This document shows, in pieces, positions 19,508-27,186 of a stretch of DNA of 64,000 nucleotides (positions are counted from its first letter, which is position 1; each line of letters starts with the position of its first letter). Origin of the DNA: Streptomyces sp. NBC_01262. GTDB taxonomy: Bacteria > Actinomycetota > Actinomycetes > Streptomycetales > Streptomycetaceae. A model generated the notes under the pieces. That model saw only the letters and a list, made by a program, of their open reading frames with translations, was not told the DNA's origin and searched no databases. The stretch spans positions 4,958,501 to 5,022,500 of the forward strand of contig NZ_CP108462.1 in assembly GCF_036226365.1 (NCBI RefSeq), in the 5' to 3' direction. A program made the position numbers and the translations under genes.

Positions 19508-19821
19508 AGTACCCGCTGCTGGCGTTGATCAAGATCTATCAGTGGACGATCAGTCCGCTGCTCGGTCCGGTCTGCAAGTACTACCCCTCGTGCTCCCACT
19601 ACGGGTACACGGCGATCGACCGGCACGGTGCGGTCAAGGGCACGGCCCTGACCGCATGGCGGATCCTGCGATGCAACCCCTGGTCGCTGGGCGGGGTGGA
19701 CCATGTTCCGCCACGCAAGCGGCCGCCGTGGCACGATCGGCTGCGGCGCTACTTGCGGGGCCGCGGAGGCGGGTCCGTCACACCCGAGCCCGCCGAGACC
19801 CCTAACGCCCAAGGAGCCTGA
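19504..19821 (+). CDS. yidD: Membrane protein insertion efficiency factor YidD
   Basis: A 105-residue peripheral membrane protein. It has the conserved LIKIYQWTISPLLGPVCKYYPSCSHYGYTAIDRHG core with the Cys pair in the CKYYPSC block and the CNPWSLGGVDHVP motif. An amphipathic N-terminal helix attaches it to the membrane, where it supports YidC-dependent insertion. It is translationally coupled to rnpA and followed by yidC after two bases. Confidence 0.96.
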   Translation: MKYPLLALIKIYQWTISPLLGPVCKYYPSCSHYGYTAIDRHGAVKGTALTAWRILRCNPWSLGGVDHVPPRKRPPWHDRLRRYLRGRGGGSVTPEPAETPNAQGA

Positions 19822-19823
19822 CC

Positions 19824-20906
19824 GTGGGGATCTTCAACCCCCTCTATGACGCCGTTTCCTGGATCATCGTCCAGTTCCATTCGCTGTACAGCCTGGTATT
19901 CGACAAGGACAGCGGCTGGGCGTGGGGTCTTTCGATCATCTCGCTGGTGATCCTGATCCGTATCTGCCTGATCCCGCTGTTCGTGAAGCAGATCAAGTCG
20001 ACGCGGAACATGCAGGCGCTCCAGCCGAAGATGAAGGCGATCCAGGAGCGCTACAAGAGCGACAAGCAGCGTCAGTCCGAAGAGATGATGAAGCTGTACA
20101 AGGAGACGGGCACCAACCCGCTCTCCTCGTGCCTGCCGATTCTGGCCCAGTCGCCGTTCTTCTTCTCGCTGTACCACGTCCTGAGCTACATCGCGCAGGG
20201 CAAGGAGGTCGGCGTTCTCACGCAGACCCAGGTGAACAGCGCCCAGCACGCCCATATCTTCGGTGCCCCGCTGTCCGCGAAGTTCACCGACAGCGCGGCC
20301 ACGCTCGCCAAGCTGGGCGCGTCGGTCACCGATGTGCGCGTAGTCACGATCATCATGATCGTCCTGATGTCGGCCTCGCAGTTCTACACGCAGCGCCAGC
20401 TGATGACGAAGAACGTCGACATGACGGTGAAGACGCCGTTCATGCAGCAGCAGAAGATGCTGATGTACGTCTTCCCGATCATGTTCGCCATCTTCGGTGT
20501 CAACTTCCCGGTCGGTGTCCTCATCTACTGGCTGACCACCAACGTGTGGACCATGGGCCAGCAGATGTTCGTGATCCGCCGGAACCCGACCCCGGGCAGC
20601 CTCGCGTTCAAGGAGCGGCAGGAGCGGCTGAAGGCCGCGGGCAAGCTGAAGGACGAGCCGGTCAAGGCGGAGGTCGCGGACGCGGCGCCGGTGAAGCGTG
20701 CGCAGCCGAAGCGGCAGACGAAGTCGCAGCGTCAGACGGGCGGTGCCCAGCCGTCGGCCGCGGGTGGTGGTGCGGCCAAGAAGGCCGCCGCCACGCCTCC
20801 CGCGAGCACGGCGCCTGCTGCGGATGCCAAGTCCAGCAAGCCGCAGCCCAGCAAGGCCCAGCCGAGCAAGGCGCAGCCCAAGCCGAACCTGTCGAAGAAG
20901 AAGTAG
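19824..20906 (+). CDS. yidC: Membrane protein insertase YidC/Oxa1
   Basis: A 360-residue insertase. The first membrane helix is near residue 30 (GWAWGLSIISLVILIRICLI), with the conserved groove Arg in this helix, followed by a charged cytoplasmic hairpin (MQALQPKMKAIQERYKSDKQ), LSSCLPILAQSPFFFSLYHVL, and further helices to about residue 240. The C-terminal 100 residues are Lys/Ala/Gln-rich, a typical ribosome-contacting tail. It is of the Gram-positive type without the large periplasmic domain of E. coli YidC. Confidence 0.96.
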   Translation: MGIFNPLYDAVSWIIVQFHSLYSLVFDKDSGWAWGLSIISLVILIRICLIPLFVKQIKSTRNMQALQPKMKAIQERYKSDKQRQSEEMMKLYKETGTNPLSSCLPILAQSPFFFSLYHVLSYIAQGKEVGVLTQTQVNSAQHAHIFGAPLSAKFTDSAATLAKLGASVTDVRVVTIIMIVLMSASQFYTQRQLMTKNVDMTVKTPFMQQQKMLMYVFPIMFAIFGVNFPVGVLIYWLTTNVWTMGQQMFVIRRNPTPGSLAFKERQERLKAAGKLKDEPVKAEVADAAPVKRAQPKRQTKSQRQTGGAQPSAAGGGAAKKAAATPPASTAPAADAKSSKPQPSKAQPSKAQPKPNLSKKK

Positions 20907-20919
20907 AGGAGTCCATCCC

Positions 20920-21414
20920 GTGACGGACGGCAACACCACCGACGCGCTGACCCGCCTGGAGCAGGAGGGCGAGATCGCGGCCGACTACCTTGAGGGTCTG
21001 CTGGACATCGCCGACCTCGACGGGGACATCGACATGGATGTCGAGGGCGAGCGCGCCTCTGTCTCGATCGTCGGCGAGGGCTCCAGCCGTGACCTGAACA
21101 AGCTGGTCGGGCGGGACGGCGAGGTGCTTGAGGCGCTGCAGGAGCTGACCCGGCTCGCGGTGCACCGCGAGACCGGCGACCGCAGCCGTCTGATGCTGGA
21201 CATCGCCGGCTTCCGGGCGCGCAAGCGTACCGAGCTGGCCGAGCTGGGCGCCAAGGCCGCAGAGGAGGCCAAGGGCTCCGGCGAGCCGGTGAAGCTGAGG
21301 CCGATGACCCCGTTCGAGCGCAAGGTCGTCCATGACGCGGTCGCGGCGGCGGGTCTGCGCAGCGAGTCCGAGGGCGAGGAGCCCCAGCGCTGTGTGGTCG
21401 TTCTCCCGGTCTGA
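20920..21414 (+). CDS. jag: KH/R3H RNA-binding protein Jag (SpoIIIJ-associated)
   Basis: A 164-residue cytoplasmic protein. A KH domain (VSIVGEGSSRDLNKLVGRDG EVLEALQELTRL) is followed by an R3H domain (RPMTPFERKVVHDAV). There is no Jag-N domain, as usual in actinobacteria. The GTG at 20920 has AGAGGAG upstream; the frame is open further into yidC but without a start signal. It is the last gene of the yidC operon and is followed by a strong terminator. Confidence 0.93.
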   Translation: MTDGNTTDALTRLEQEGEIAADYLEGLLDIADLDGDIDMDVEGERASVSIVGEGSSRDLNKLVGRDGEVLEALQELTRLAVHRETGDRSRLMLDIAGFRARKRTELAELGAKAAEEAKGSGEPVKLRPMTPFERKVVHDAVAAAGLRSESEGEEPQRCVVVLPV

Positions 21415-21461
21415 TCCGGCTGTCTGATCCGGCCCGTACGTGATCAGCGTTACGTGGTCAT

Positions 21462-21491
21462 TCGGCCCCGCCTGTTCGCAGGCGGGGCCGA
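21462..21491 (+). terminator. Terminator after jag
   Basis: A perfect 13-bp stem (TCGGCCCCGCCTG and its complement) with a TTCG tetraloop, 47 bp past jag. It closes the rpmH-jag operon ahead of rsmG. Confidence 0.85.
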
Positions 21492-21556
21492 TGCTTGTAA
21501 GCCTGGTAGCGAGAACCATGCACGACTGAGCCATGTACGACGGAAGGACGGTCCTC

Positions 21557-22276
21557 GTGACGGACGAGGCGGCAGCGGAGCTTCCCCCGGCGCCGGAAGT
21601 GGCGCGGGAGGTCTTCGGAGAGCGCTACGCGGACGCGGTGCGCTATGCGGAGCTGCTTGCCGACGCCGGAGTGCGTCGTGGGCTGATCGGTCCGCGGGAG
21701 GTGCCCCGGCTGTGGGAGCGCCACCTGCTGAACTGCGCGGTGCTGTCCGAGGTGATTCCGCACGGTGTCTCGGTGTGCGATGTGGGTTCCGGGGCCGGGC
21801 TGCCGGGGATCCCTCTGGCGCTGACCCGTCCTGATCTGTCGATCACCCTCCTTGAGCCGCTGCTGCGGCGTACGACCTTCCTGGAGGAGGTGGTGCGGCT
21901 GCTCGGCCTGGGCAATGTGACGGTGGTGCGCGGCCGTGCCGAGGAGATGATCGGCAAGCTGCCCGCGGTGGACGTGGTGACCGCTCGCGCGGTGGCGCCA
22001 CTGGACCGCCTGGCGGGCTGGGGGCTGCCTCTGCTGCGTCCGCACGGGGAGATGGCGGTACTCAAGGGGGACACCGCGGAGGAGGAGCTGAAGGCGGCAC
22101 GGGCCGCGCTCAGCCGGCTCGGTGCGGTGGAGACCTCCGTGGTCCAGGTCGGCGAGGGGCTTGTGGACCCGCCGTCGACGGTGGTGCGGGTGCTGGCGGG
22201 CGAGAGCCCTGGCGGTGTGCGGGCGGCGACCCGCCGGGCGAAGGCGGCGCGGGCGAGCCGACGGCGTCAGCGCTGA
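21557..22276 (+). CDS. rsmG: 16S rRNA (guanine-527-N7)-methyltransferase
   Basis: A 239-residue SAM-dependent methyltransferase that modifies G527 of 16S rRNA; loss gives low-level streptomycin resistance in streptomycetes. The SAM site VCDVGSGAGLPGIPLAL is near residue 75, followed by LLEPLLRRTTFLEE and the catalytic-loop region VVTARAVAPL. The C-terminus is Arg/Ala-rich. The GTG at 21557 is chosen because GGAAGGA precedes it; an ATG at 21533 lacks a ribosome binding site. Confidence 0.95.
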   Translation: MTDEAAAELPPAPEVAREVFGERYADAVRYAELLADAGVRRGLIGPREVPRLWERHLLNCAVLSEVIPHGVSVCDVGSGAGLPGIPLALTRPDLSITLLEPLLRRTTFLEEVVRLLGLGNVTVVRGRAEEMIGKLPAVDVVTARAVAPLDRLAGWGLPLLRPHGEMAVLKGDTAEEELKAARAALSRLGAVETSVVQVGEGLVDPPSTVVRVLAGESPGGVRAATRRAKAARASRRRQR

Positions 22277-22388
22277 GACGTTTGCGCTGAGACGAACGTC
22301 TCCGCTGGGGCGAACGGCTCCTACAAACGGTCAAAACGACATAATTCGGAGTGTCGCGTAGGAAAGCGGGCGCGGGGCTGCGCATCGT

Positions 22389-22402
22389 GTTTCACGTGAA
22401 AC
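22389..22402. other. parS site 1 (rsmG-parA intergenic)
   Basis: A perfect palindrome GTTTCACGTGAAAC, the streptomycete ParB-binding site, in the 263-bp gap before parA. The same gap shows nothing else of note. Confidence 0.95.
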
Positions 22403-22539
22403 GTCGCTCCCTGCTTCCAGGAATTCTCGGCCGGGCCCGCGCGGCGGCCGAATCGCGCTCGTTCAAGGCCGCTCAGATGACTCAACGGGTGGATTCATCC
22501 ACAGGAGATCGGGCCTCACTGGTTCACAACCCCGAAAGC

Positions 22540-23601
22540 ATGGCAGGCTCTGTTCATCGCGAGCTTGCAGTTGTCGAGGAGAGTGAATCCTTGCGGTCCG
22601 ACGCCAACATCGCGGGACCGATGACCGATCCGGTCCCCGGTCCCCGCACCGAGTCGTATGGGGAGGATGTTTCACGTGAAACACCGCCCCCGATGGACGA
22701 CACCCCCATTGGCCGTGCCGCCCAGCAGGCGGTCGAGGCGCTGGGACGGGCCGGAGAAGGACTCCCCCGCCCAGCCGAGACACGGGTGATCGTCGTCGCC
22801 AACCAGAAGGGCGGCGTCGGCAAGACCACCACGACGGTCAACATGGCCGCCTCGCTGGCCCTTCACGGGGCCCGGGTCCTGGTCGTGGACCTGGATCCGC
22901 AGGGCAACGCCTCCACGGCCCTGGGCATCGATCACCATGCCGAGGTGCCGTCGATCTATGACGTCCTGGTGGAGAGCAAGCCGCTCTCCGAGGTCGTCCA
23001 GCCCGTCCCCGATGTGGAAGGGCTGTTCTGTGCGCCCGCCACGATCGACCTGGCCGGCGCGGAGATCGAGCTGGTCTCCCTGGTGGCCCGGGAGAGCCGG
23101 CTGGAACGGGCCATCGCGGCCTATGAGCAGCCGCTCGACTACATCCTCATCGACTGCCCGCCCTCGCTCGGCCTGCTGACGGTCAACGCCCTGGTGGCCG
23201 GGGCCGAGGTGCTCATCCCGATCCAGTGCGAGTACTACGCGCTGGAGGGCCTCGGGCAGCTGCTGAGGAACGTCGAGCTGGTCCGCGGCCACCTCAACCC
23301 CAAGCTTCATGTCTCCACCATCCTGCTGACCATGTACGACGGCCGGACCCGGCTGGCGTCGCAGGTGGCGGACGAGGTGCGCACGCACTTCGGCAGAGAG
23401 GTGCTGGGCACCAGCATCCCGCGCTCGGTCCGAATCTCGGAGGCGCCCAGCTACGGTCAGACCGTGCTGACGTACGACCCGGGATCCAGCGGAGCGCTGT
23501 CCTATCTCGAAGCCGCGCGGGAGATGGCGCTGCGCGGTATTCCGGGCACCCCGGAATTCAACTCAATGAACGAGCACAGCATGTCGGAGGGGATCCAGTG
23601 A
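22540..23601 (+). CDS. parA: Chromosome-partitioning ATPase ParA
   Basis: A 353-residue Walker-type ATPase that, with ParB, segregates and anchors the origin region. The deviant Walker A KGGVGKTTT is near residue 90, the DLDPQGNAS motif follows, and DYILIDCPPSLG forms Walker B. An N-terminal extension of about 80 residues precedes the ATPase core. The start is uncertain: the ATG at 22540 gives an N-terminus (MAGSVHREL) matching what I recall of S. coelicolor ParA, but the frame is open to 22351 and a start at 22621 is also possible. A parS site lies inside this extension. The stop overlaps parB by four bases. Confidence 0.93.
   Translation: MAGSVHRELAVVEESESLRSDANIAGPMTDPVPGPRTESYGEDVSRETPPPMDDTPIGRAAQQAVEALGRAGEGLPRPAETRVIVVANQKGGVGKTTTTVNMAASLALHGARVLVVDLDPQGNASTALGIDHHAEVPSIYDVLVESKPLSEVVQPVPDVEGLFCAPATIDLAGAEIELVSLVARESRLERAIAAYEQPLDYILIDCPPSLGLLTVNALVAGAEVLIPIQCEYYALEGLGQLLRNVELVRGHLNPKLHVSTILLTMYDGRTRLASQVADEVRTHFGREVLGTSIPRSVRISEAPSYGQTVLTYDPGSSGALSYLEAAREMALRGIPGTPEFNSMNEHSMSEGIQ
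22669..22682. other. parS site 2 (inside parA)
   Basis: A perfect GTTTCACGTGAAAC within the parA N-terminal coding region. It is read as part of DVSRETP. It is 280 bp from parS site 1. Confidence 0.95.
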
Positions 23602-24737
23602 GTGAGCGACGCAGAGGACTCGGCCGCGGTCTCGGCGCGCTGATTCCGGCCGCGCCGACCAGTGCGGACAAGGCGGCCGCCACGGCCGTGGCGACAGCCG
23701 CCTCGCCCTCGGGGGCGCAGGTTCTCACCGCGGAGCGGGGAATCGCCGCCGCGAAGGTGGCCGGCCTGACGGAGCGCAACGGGCAGCAGCACGCCGAGAC
23801 ACCGGTGGCCGTCATCCCGGTCGCCCGGGAGAACGAGGCAGCACCGGAGTATCCGGCACCGGCGGAGGTCGCGGGAGCGCACTTCGCCGAGCTGCCGATC
23901 GACTCCATCACGCCCAACCCGCGCCAGCCGCGTGAGGTCTTCGACGAGGACGCGCTCGCCGAACTCGTCACCTCCATCAAGGAGGTCGGCCTGCTGCAGC
24001 CGGTCGTGGTGCGACAGACCGGCTCCGAGCGCTACGAGCTCATCATGGGCGAGCGCCGGTGGCGGGCCTGCCGTGAGGCCGGTCTGGAGCGGATCCCCGC
24101 GATCGTGCGGGCCACGGACGACGAGAAGCTTCTCCTGGACGCCCTCCTGGAGAACCTGCACCGCGCCCAGCTCAACCCGCTGGAAGAGGCAGCCGCCTAC
24201 GACCAGCTGCTGCAGGACTTCTCCTGCACCCATGAGCAGCTCGCCGACCGGATCGGCCGCTCCCGCTCCCAGGTCTCGAACACCCTGCGGCTGCTCAAGC
24301 TCTCCGCCCCCGTGCAGCGCCGGGTGGCCGCCGGAGTGCTCTCGGCCGGGCATGCCCGCTCGCTGCTGTCCCTGGAGGAGGTCGAGGACCAGGACCGGCT
24401 GGCGAGCCGGATCGTGGCCGAGGGGCTGTCGGTGCGTGCGGTCGAGGAGATCGTGCACCTGATGAACGCGGAGCCCAAGGCGGCGAAGAAGACCGCCGGA
24501 CCGCGGGCCGGCAGGCGGCTGGCGCCGGCGCTGACCGATCTGGCGCTGCGGCTGTCCGACCGGTTCGACACCAGGGTGAAGGTCGACCTGGGCCAGAAGC
24601 GCGGAAAGATCGTCGTCGAGTTCGCCTCGATAGAGGATCTGGAACGAATCCTCGGCACCCTGGCACCCGGCGAGGGCAGGGTGCTGGAGAGCACCCTGAC
24701 GGACGAGTCCGATGAACTCGCGGAAGACGACGAATAA
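23598..24737 (+). CDS. parB: Chromosome-partitioning protein ParB
   Basis: A 379-residue CTPase/DNA-binding protein that loads at parS and spreads along the origin region. It starts SERRRGLGRGLGALIP, the typical ParA-binding N-terminus, followed by an Ala-rich linker of about 90 residues. The CTP-binding domain has NPRQPR and the box GERRWRAC. The parS-recognising HTH is QLADRIGRSRSQVSNTLRLL near residue 215, and the dimerisation domain is C-terminal. The GTG start overlaps the parA stop (GTGA). Confidence 0.96.
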   Translation: MSERRRGLGRGLGALIPAAPTSADKAAATAVATAASPSGAQVLTAERGIAAAKVAGLTERNGQQHAETPVAVIPVARENEAAPEYPAPAEVAGAHFAELPIDSITPNPRQPREVFDEDALAELVTSIKEVGLLQPVVVRQTGSERYELIMGERRWRACREAGLERIPAIVRATDDEKLLLDALLENLHRAQLNPLEEAAAYDQLLQDFSCTHEQLADRIGRSRSQVSNTLRLLKLSAPVQRRVAAGVLSAGHARSLLSLEEVEDQDRLASRIVAEGLSVRAVEEIVHLMNAEPKAAKKTAGPRAGRRLAPALTDLALRLSDRFDTRVKVDLGQKRGKIVVEFASIEDLERILGTLAPGEGRVLESTLTDESDELAEDDE

Positions 24738-24881
24738 GGCGAACGAACAGGCCGATTGCAGGGAGCGGGCCGGATTCCGGAAGGGATCGGGTCCGCTCTT
24801 TGCTTGCCGTCGGTGTCGGACTTGTCCTCTCACAGCTACGATGCGTAAGAGATGGAGCGGCACCTCCGGGGAGGGAAGCCC

Positions 24882-25109
24882 ATGCAGTCCGTGCGGCGCA
24901 GCGGGGTGGAGCACGAGTGGCAGACGGTGACGCTGGTGGCGGCGGGACTGGGCCTAGGCGCCGTGGGCGGCTTCGTCGGCAGTTGGGTCCACGACAGAAA
25001 CGAGGGTCTGACCACATGGGGCGTCGGCTCGTTCCGCTCACGCTGGACAACCTTCCGGACCTCCCCAAGCGCTGCCGGTCGTGTGTCTTCTGGGAGCTCG
25101 ACCCGGTAA
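24882..25109 (+). CDS. Possible small membrane protein overlapping the GNAT gene
   Basis: A 75-codon frame with a very good ribosome binding site (GGGGAGGGA, five bases from the ATG) and a TACGAT -10-like element at 24837. The product has one hydrophobic segment (WQTVTLVAAGLGLGAVGGFVG) and a basic C-terminal part. It overlaps the next gene by 94 bp in a different frame, which is unusual. If real it may be translated ahead of the acetyltransferase; alternatively only the ribosome binding site is used and the peptide is a leader. Confidence 0.4.
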   Translation: MQSVRRSGVEHEWQTVTLVAAGLGLGAVGGFVGSWVHDRNEGLTTWGVGSFRSRWTTFRTSPSAAGRVSSGSSTR

Positions 25110-25633
25110 GCGGTGAGGCCGCCGTCCAGGCCGGCAAGCCCGAGCTGGAGAAGGAGGCGTGGATCTCCGCCGTCCTGCTGGAGTGGGGCTCGTGCGGCCG
25201 GGTCGCGTATGTGGATGACGTCCCGGCGGGCTTCGTGCTCTACGCGCCTCCGGCGTATGTGCCGCGCTCCCTGGCCTTCCCGACGAGCCCGGTCGCCGCT
25301 GACGCCGTACAGCTGATGACGGCCCGGATCATGCCCGGCTACCAGGGCCAGGGGCTCGGCCGGGTGCTGGTGCAGACGGTCGCCAAGGATCTGGTGCGGC
25401 GGAACGTCAAGGCGATAGAGGCCTTCGGTGACGCGCGATGGGAGGAGCCCGGGTGCGTGCTGCCCGCCGACCATCTGCTGGCCGTGGGCTTCAAGACGAT
25501 CCGTCCGCATCCCCGCTTCCCCCGGCTGCGGCTGGAGCTGCGTACGACGATCTCCTGGAAGGAGGACGTCGAGATGGCCATCGACCGTCTCCTGGGAGCG
25601 GTTCAGAAGGAACCCGTACTCAGACCTCTGTGA
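25016..25633 (+). CDS. GNAT family N-acetyltransferase
   Basis: A 205-residue protein with an acetyl-CoA binding loop (RIMPGYQGQGLGRVLVQTVA near residue 105-124), followed by a DHLLAVGFKTIRPHPRFPR region. The N-terminus is Arg- and Cys-containing (LPKRCRSCVFWE). The substrate is unknown. The ATG at 25016 (MGRRLVPLTLDN) is preceded by GAGGG. It is convergent with trxA, with a terminator hairpin and a parS site between them. It lies next to parB as commonly seen in streptomycetes. Confidence 0.85.
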   Translation: MGRRLVPLTLDNLPDLPKRCRSCVFWELDPVSGEAAVQAGKPELEKEAWISAVLLEWGSCGRVAYVDDVPAGFVLYAPPAYVPRSLAFPTSPVAADAVQLMTARIMPGYQGQGLGRVLVQTVAKDLVRRNVKAIEAFGDARWEEPGCVLPADHLLAVGFKTIRPHPRFPRLRLELRTTISWKEDVEMAIDRLLGAVQKEPVLRPL

Positions 25634-25641
25634 ACGCGAAA

Positions 25642-25667
25642 GGGCCCGCTCCGGATGGAGCGGGCCC
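25642..25667. terminator. Terminator between GNAT gene and trxA
   Basis: A perfect 11-bp stem (GGGCCCGCTCC and its complement) with a GGAT loop, placed between two convergent genes, so it may work in both directions. It directly abuts parS site 3. Confidence 0.85.
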
Positions 25668-25681
25668 GTTTCACGTGAAAC
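25668..25681. other. parS site 3 (between GNAT gene and trxA)
   Basis: A perfect GTTTCACGTGAAAC starting at the base after the terminator stem, between convergent genes. Confidence 0.95.
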
Positions 25682-25706
25682 GTCAGTCTCAACCTCAGGC
25701 TCAGCC

Positions 25707-26036
25707 TCAGCCGATGAAGTCGGCGAGGTCGCGCTCGATCGCGGCCTTCGGCTTGGCGCCGACGATGGTCTTCACGACCTCGCCGCCCTTGTAGACGTTG
25801 AGGGTCGGGATGGACATCACACCGTACTTGGCAGCGGTGGCCGGGTTCTCGTCGATGTTCAGCTTGACGATGGTGATCTGGTCCTCGTGCTCTTCGGCGA
25901 TCGCCTCCAGGGACGGGGCGATCTGGCGGCACGGGCCGCACCACGCCGCCCAGAAGTCGACGAGCACGGGCTTGTCGCTGTTCAGGACTTCCTCGTCGAA
26001 GGTCGCGTCGGTCACGATCTTGGTCTTGCCGGCCAC
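25707..26036 (-). CDS. trxA: Thioredoxin
   Basis: A 109-residue thioredoxin with the redox site WCGPC (residues 31-35 region, FWAAWCGPCRQIAP) and the conserved cis-Pro segment SIPTLNVYKGGE. It reduces cytoplasmic protein disulfides using electrons from TrxB, encoded 59 bp upstream on the same strand. The pair is probably transcribed from the SigR-type promoter in front of trxB. Confidence 0.97.
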   Translation of the reverse strand: MAGKTKIVTDATFDEEVLNSDKPVLVDFWAAWCGPCRQIAPSLEAIAEEHEDQITIVKLNIDENPATAAKYGVMSIPTLNVYKGGEVVKTIVGAKPKAAIERDLADFIG

Positions 26037-26095
26037 TGCGTTCTCCTCAGTGTTCTGGTAGGTGCTTCAGGCTTCAGGCTTGAGTACGTCAGGCG

Positions 26096-27079
26096 TCAGA
26101 CGGCGGCGGCGGTCTCGGCCTCGCGGGGCTGCCCGGCCGCCTCCGCGTCGCTCAGGGCGGCGAGGTAGCGCTCGGCGTCCAGGGCGGCGGAACAGCCGGT
26201 GCCGGCCGCGGTGATCGCCTGGCGGTAGGTGTGGTCCACGACATCGCCCGCGGCGAAGACGCCGGGGATGTTCGTCCGGGTGCTGGGCGCGTCGACCTTG
26301 AGGTAGCCCTCGTCGTCCAGGTCGAGCACCCCGGTGAAGAGGTCGGTGCGCGGGTCGTGGCCGATGGCGATGAACAATCCGGTCACGGGGAGCTCGGAGG
26401 TCTCACCGGTCTTGGTGCTGCGCAGTGTCAGACCGGAGAGCTTGTTGTCGCCGTGGATCTCGGCGACCTCGCTGTCCCACACGAACTTGATCTTCGGGTC
26501 GGCGAGCGCGCGCTCCTGCATCGCCATCGAGGCCCGCAGCGAGTCCCGGCGGTGCACCACGGTCACGGAGCTGGCGAAACGGGAGAGGAAGGTCGCCTCC
26601 TCCAACGCGGTGTCCCCGCCGCCGATGACGGCGATGTTGTGCTCCTTGAAGAAGAAGCCGTCACAGGTGGCACACCAGGACACCCCACGGCCCGACAGCT
26701 CGTCCTCGCGCGGCAGGCCCAGCTTGCGGTGCTGCGAGCCGGTGGTGACGATGACGGCCTTCGCCCGGTGGACCGTGCCGGCGGAGTCGGTGACCGTCTT
26801 GATGTCGCCGCTCAGGTCGACGGCGACCACATCGTCGGGGATCAGTTCGGCGCCGAAGCGCTCCGCCTGGGCGCGCATGTTGTCCATGAGGTCGGGACCC
26901 ATGATGCCGTCGCGGAAGCCGGGGAAGTTCTCCACGTCGGTCGTGTTCATCAGCGCGCCGCCCGCCGTGACCGCGCCTTCGAAGACCAGCGGCTTCAGGG
27001 ACGCACGGGCGGTGTAGAGCGCGGCCGTGTAGCCCGCAGGCCCGGATCCGATGATGATGACGTTACGGACGGTCGTCAC
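26096..27079 (-). CDS. trxB: Thioredoxin reductase
   Basis: A 327-residue flavoprotein passing electrons from NADPH to thioredoxin. The FAD-binding motif IIGSGPAGYTAAL is at residues 8-20, the redox-active CATC at about 140 (WCATCDGFFF), the NADPH motif GGGDTALEEA near 160, and the second FAD motif AAGDVVDHTYRQA near the C-terminus. The start is GTG with GAGGAAG upstream. It heads the trxB-trxA operon under a predicted SigR promoter. Confidence 0.97.
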   Translation of the reverse strand: MTTVRNVIIIGSGPAGYTAALYTARASLKPLVFEGAVTAGGALMNTTDVENFPGFRDGIMGPDLMDNMRAQAERFGAELIPDDVVAVDLSGDIKTVTDSAGTVHRAKAVIVTTGSQHRKLGLPREDELSGRGVSWCATCDGFFFKEHNIAVIGGGDTALEEATFLSRFASSVTVVHRRDSLRASMAMQERALADPKIKFVWDSEVAEIHGDNKLSGLTLRSTKTGETSELPVTGLFIAIGHDPRTDLFTGVLDLDDEGYLKVDAPSTRTNIPGVFAAGDVVDHTYRQAITAAGTGCSAALDAERYLAALSDAEAAGQPREAETAAAV

Positions 27080-27144
27080 GGGTTTCTTCCTCGTCTCTGC
27101 CGACTGCTGCTGGACCCTGCCGGGGGACTGTGTCCATCCCGCCT

Positions 27145-27171
27145 AACGGATCCTACGGGCCCGGCATTCCC
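27145..27171 (-). promoter_or_regulatory. Predicted SigR promoter of trxBA
   Basis: On the minus strand GGGAAT (27166-27171) and GTT (27145-27147) are separated by exactly 18 bp, matching the GGAAT-N18/19-GTT consensus of the disulfide-stress sigma factor SigR. It lies 66 bp upstream of trxB; the trxBA operon is a known SigR target in S. coelicolor. Confidence 0.8.
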
Positions 27172-27186
27172 GTGCCTGCCCCGCCG

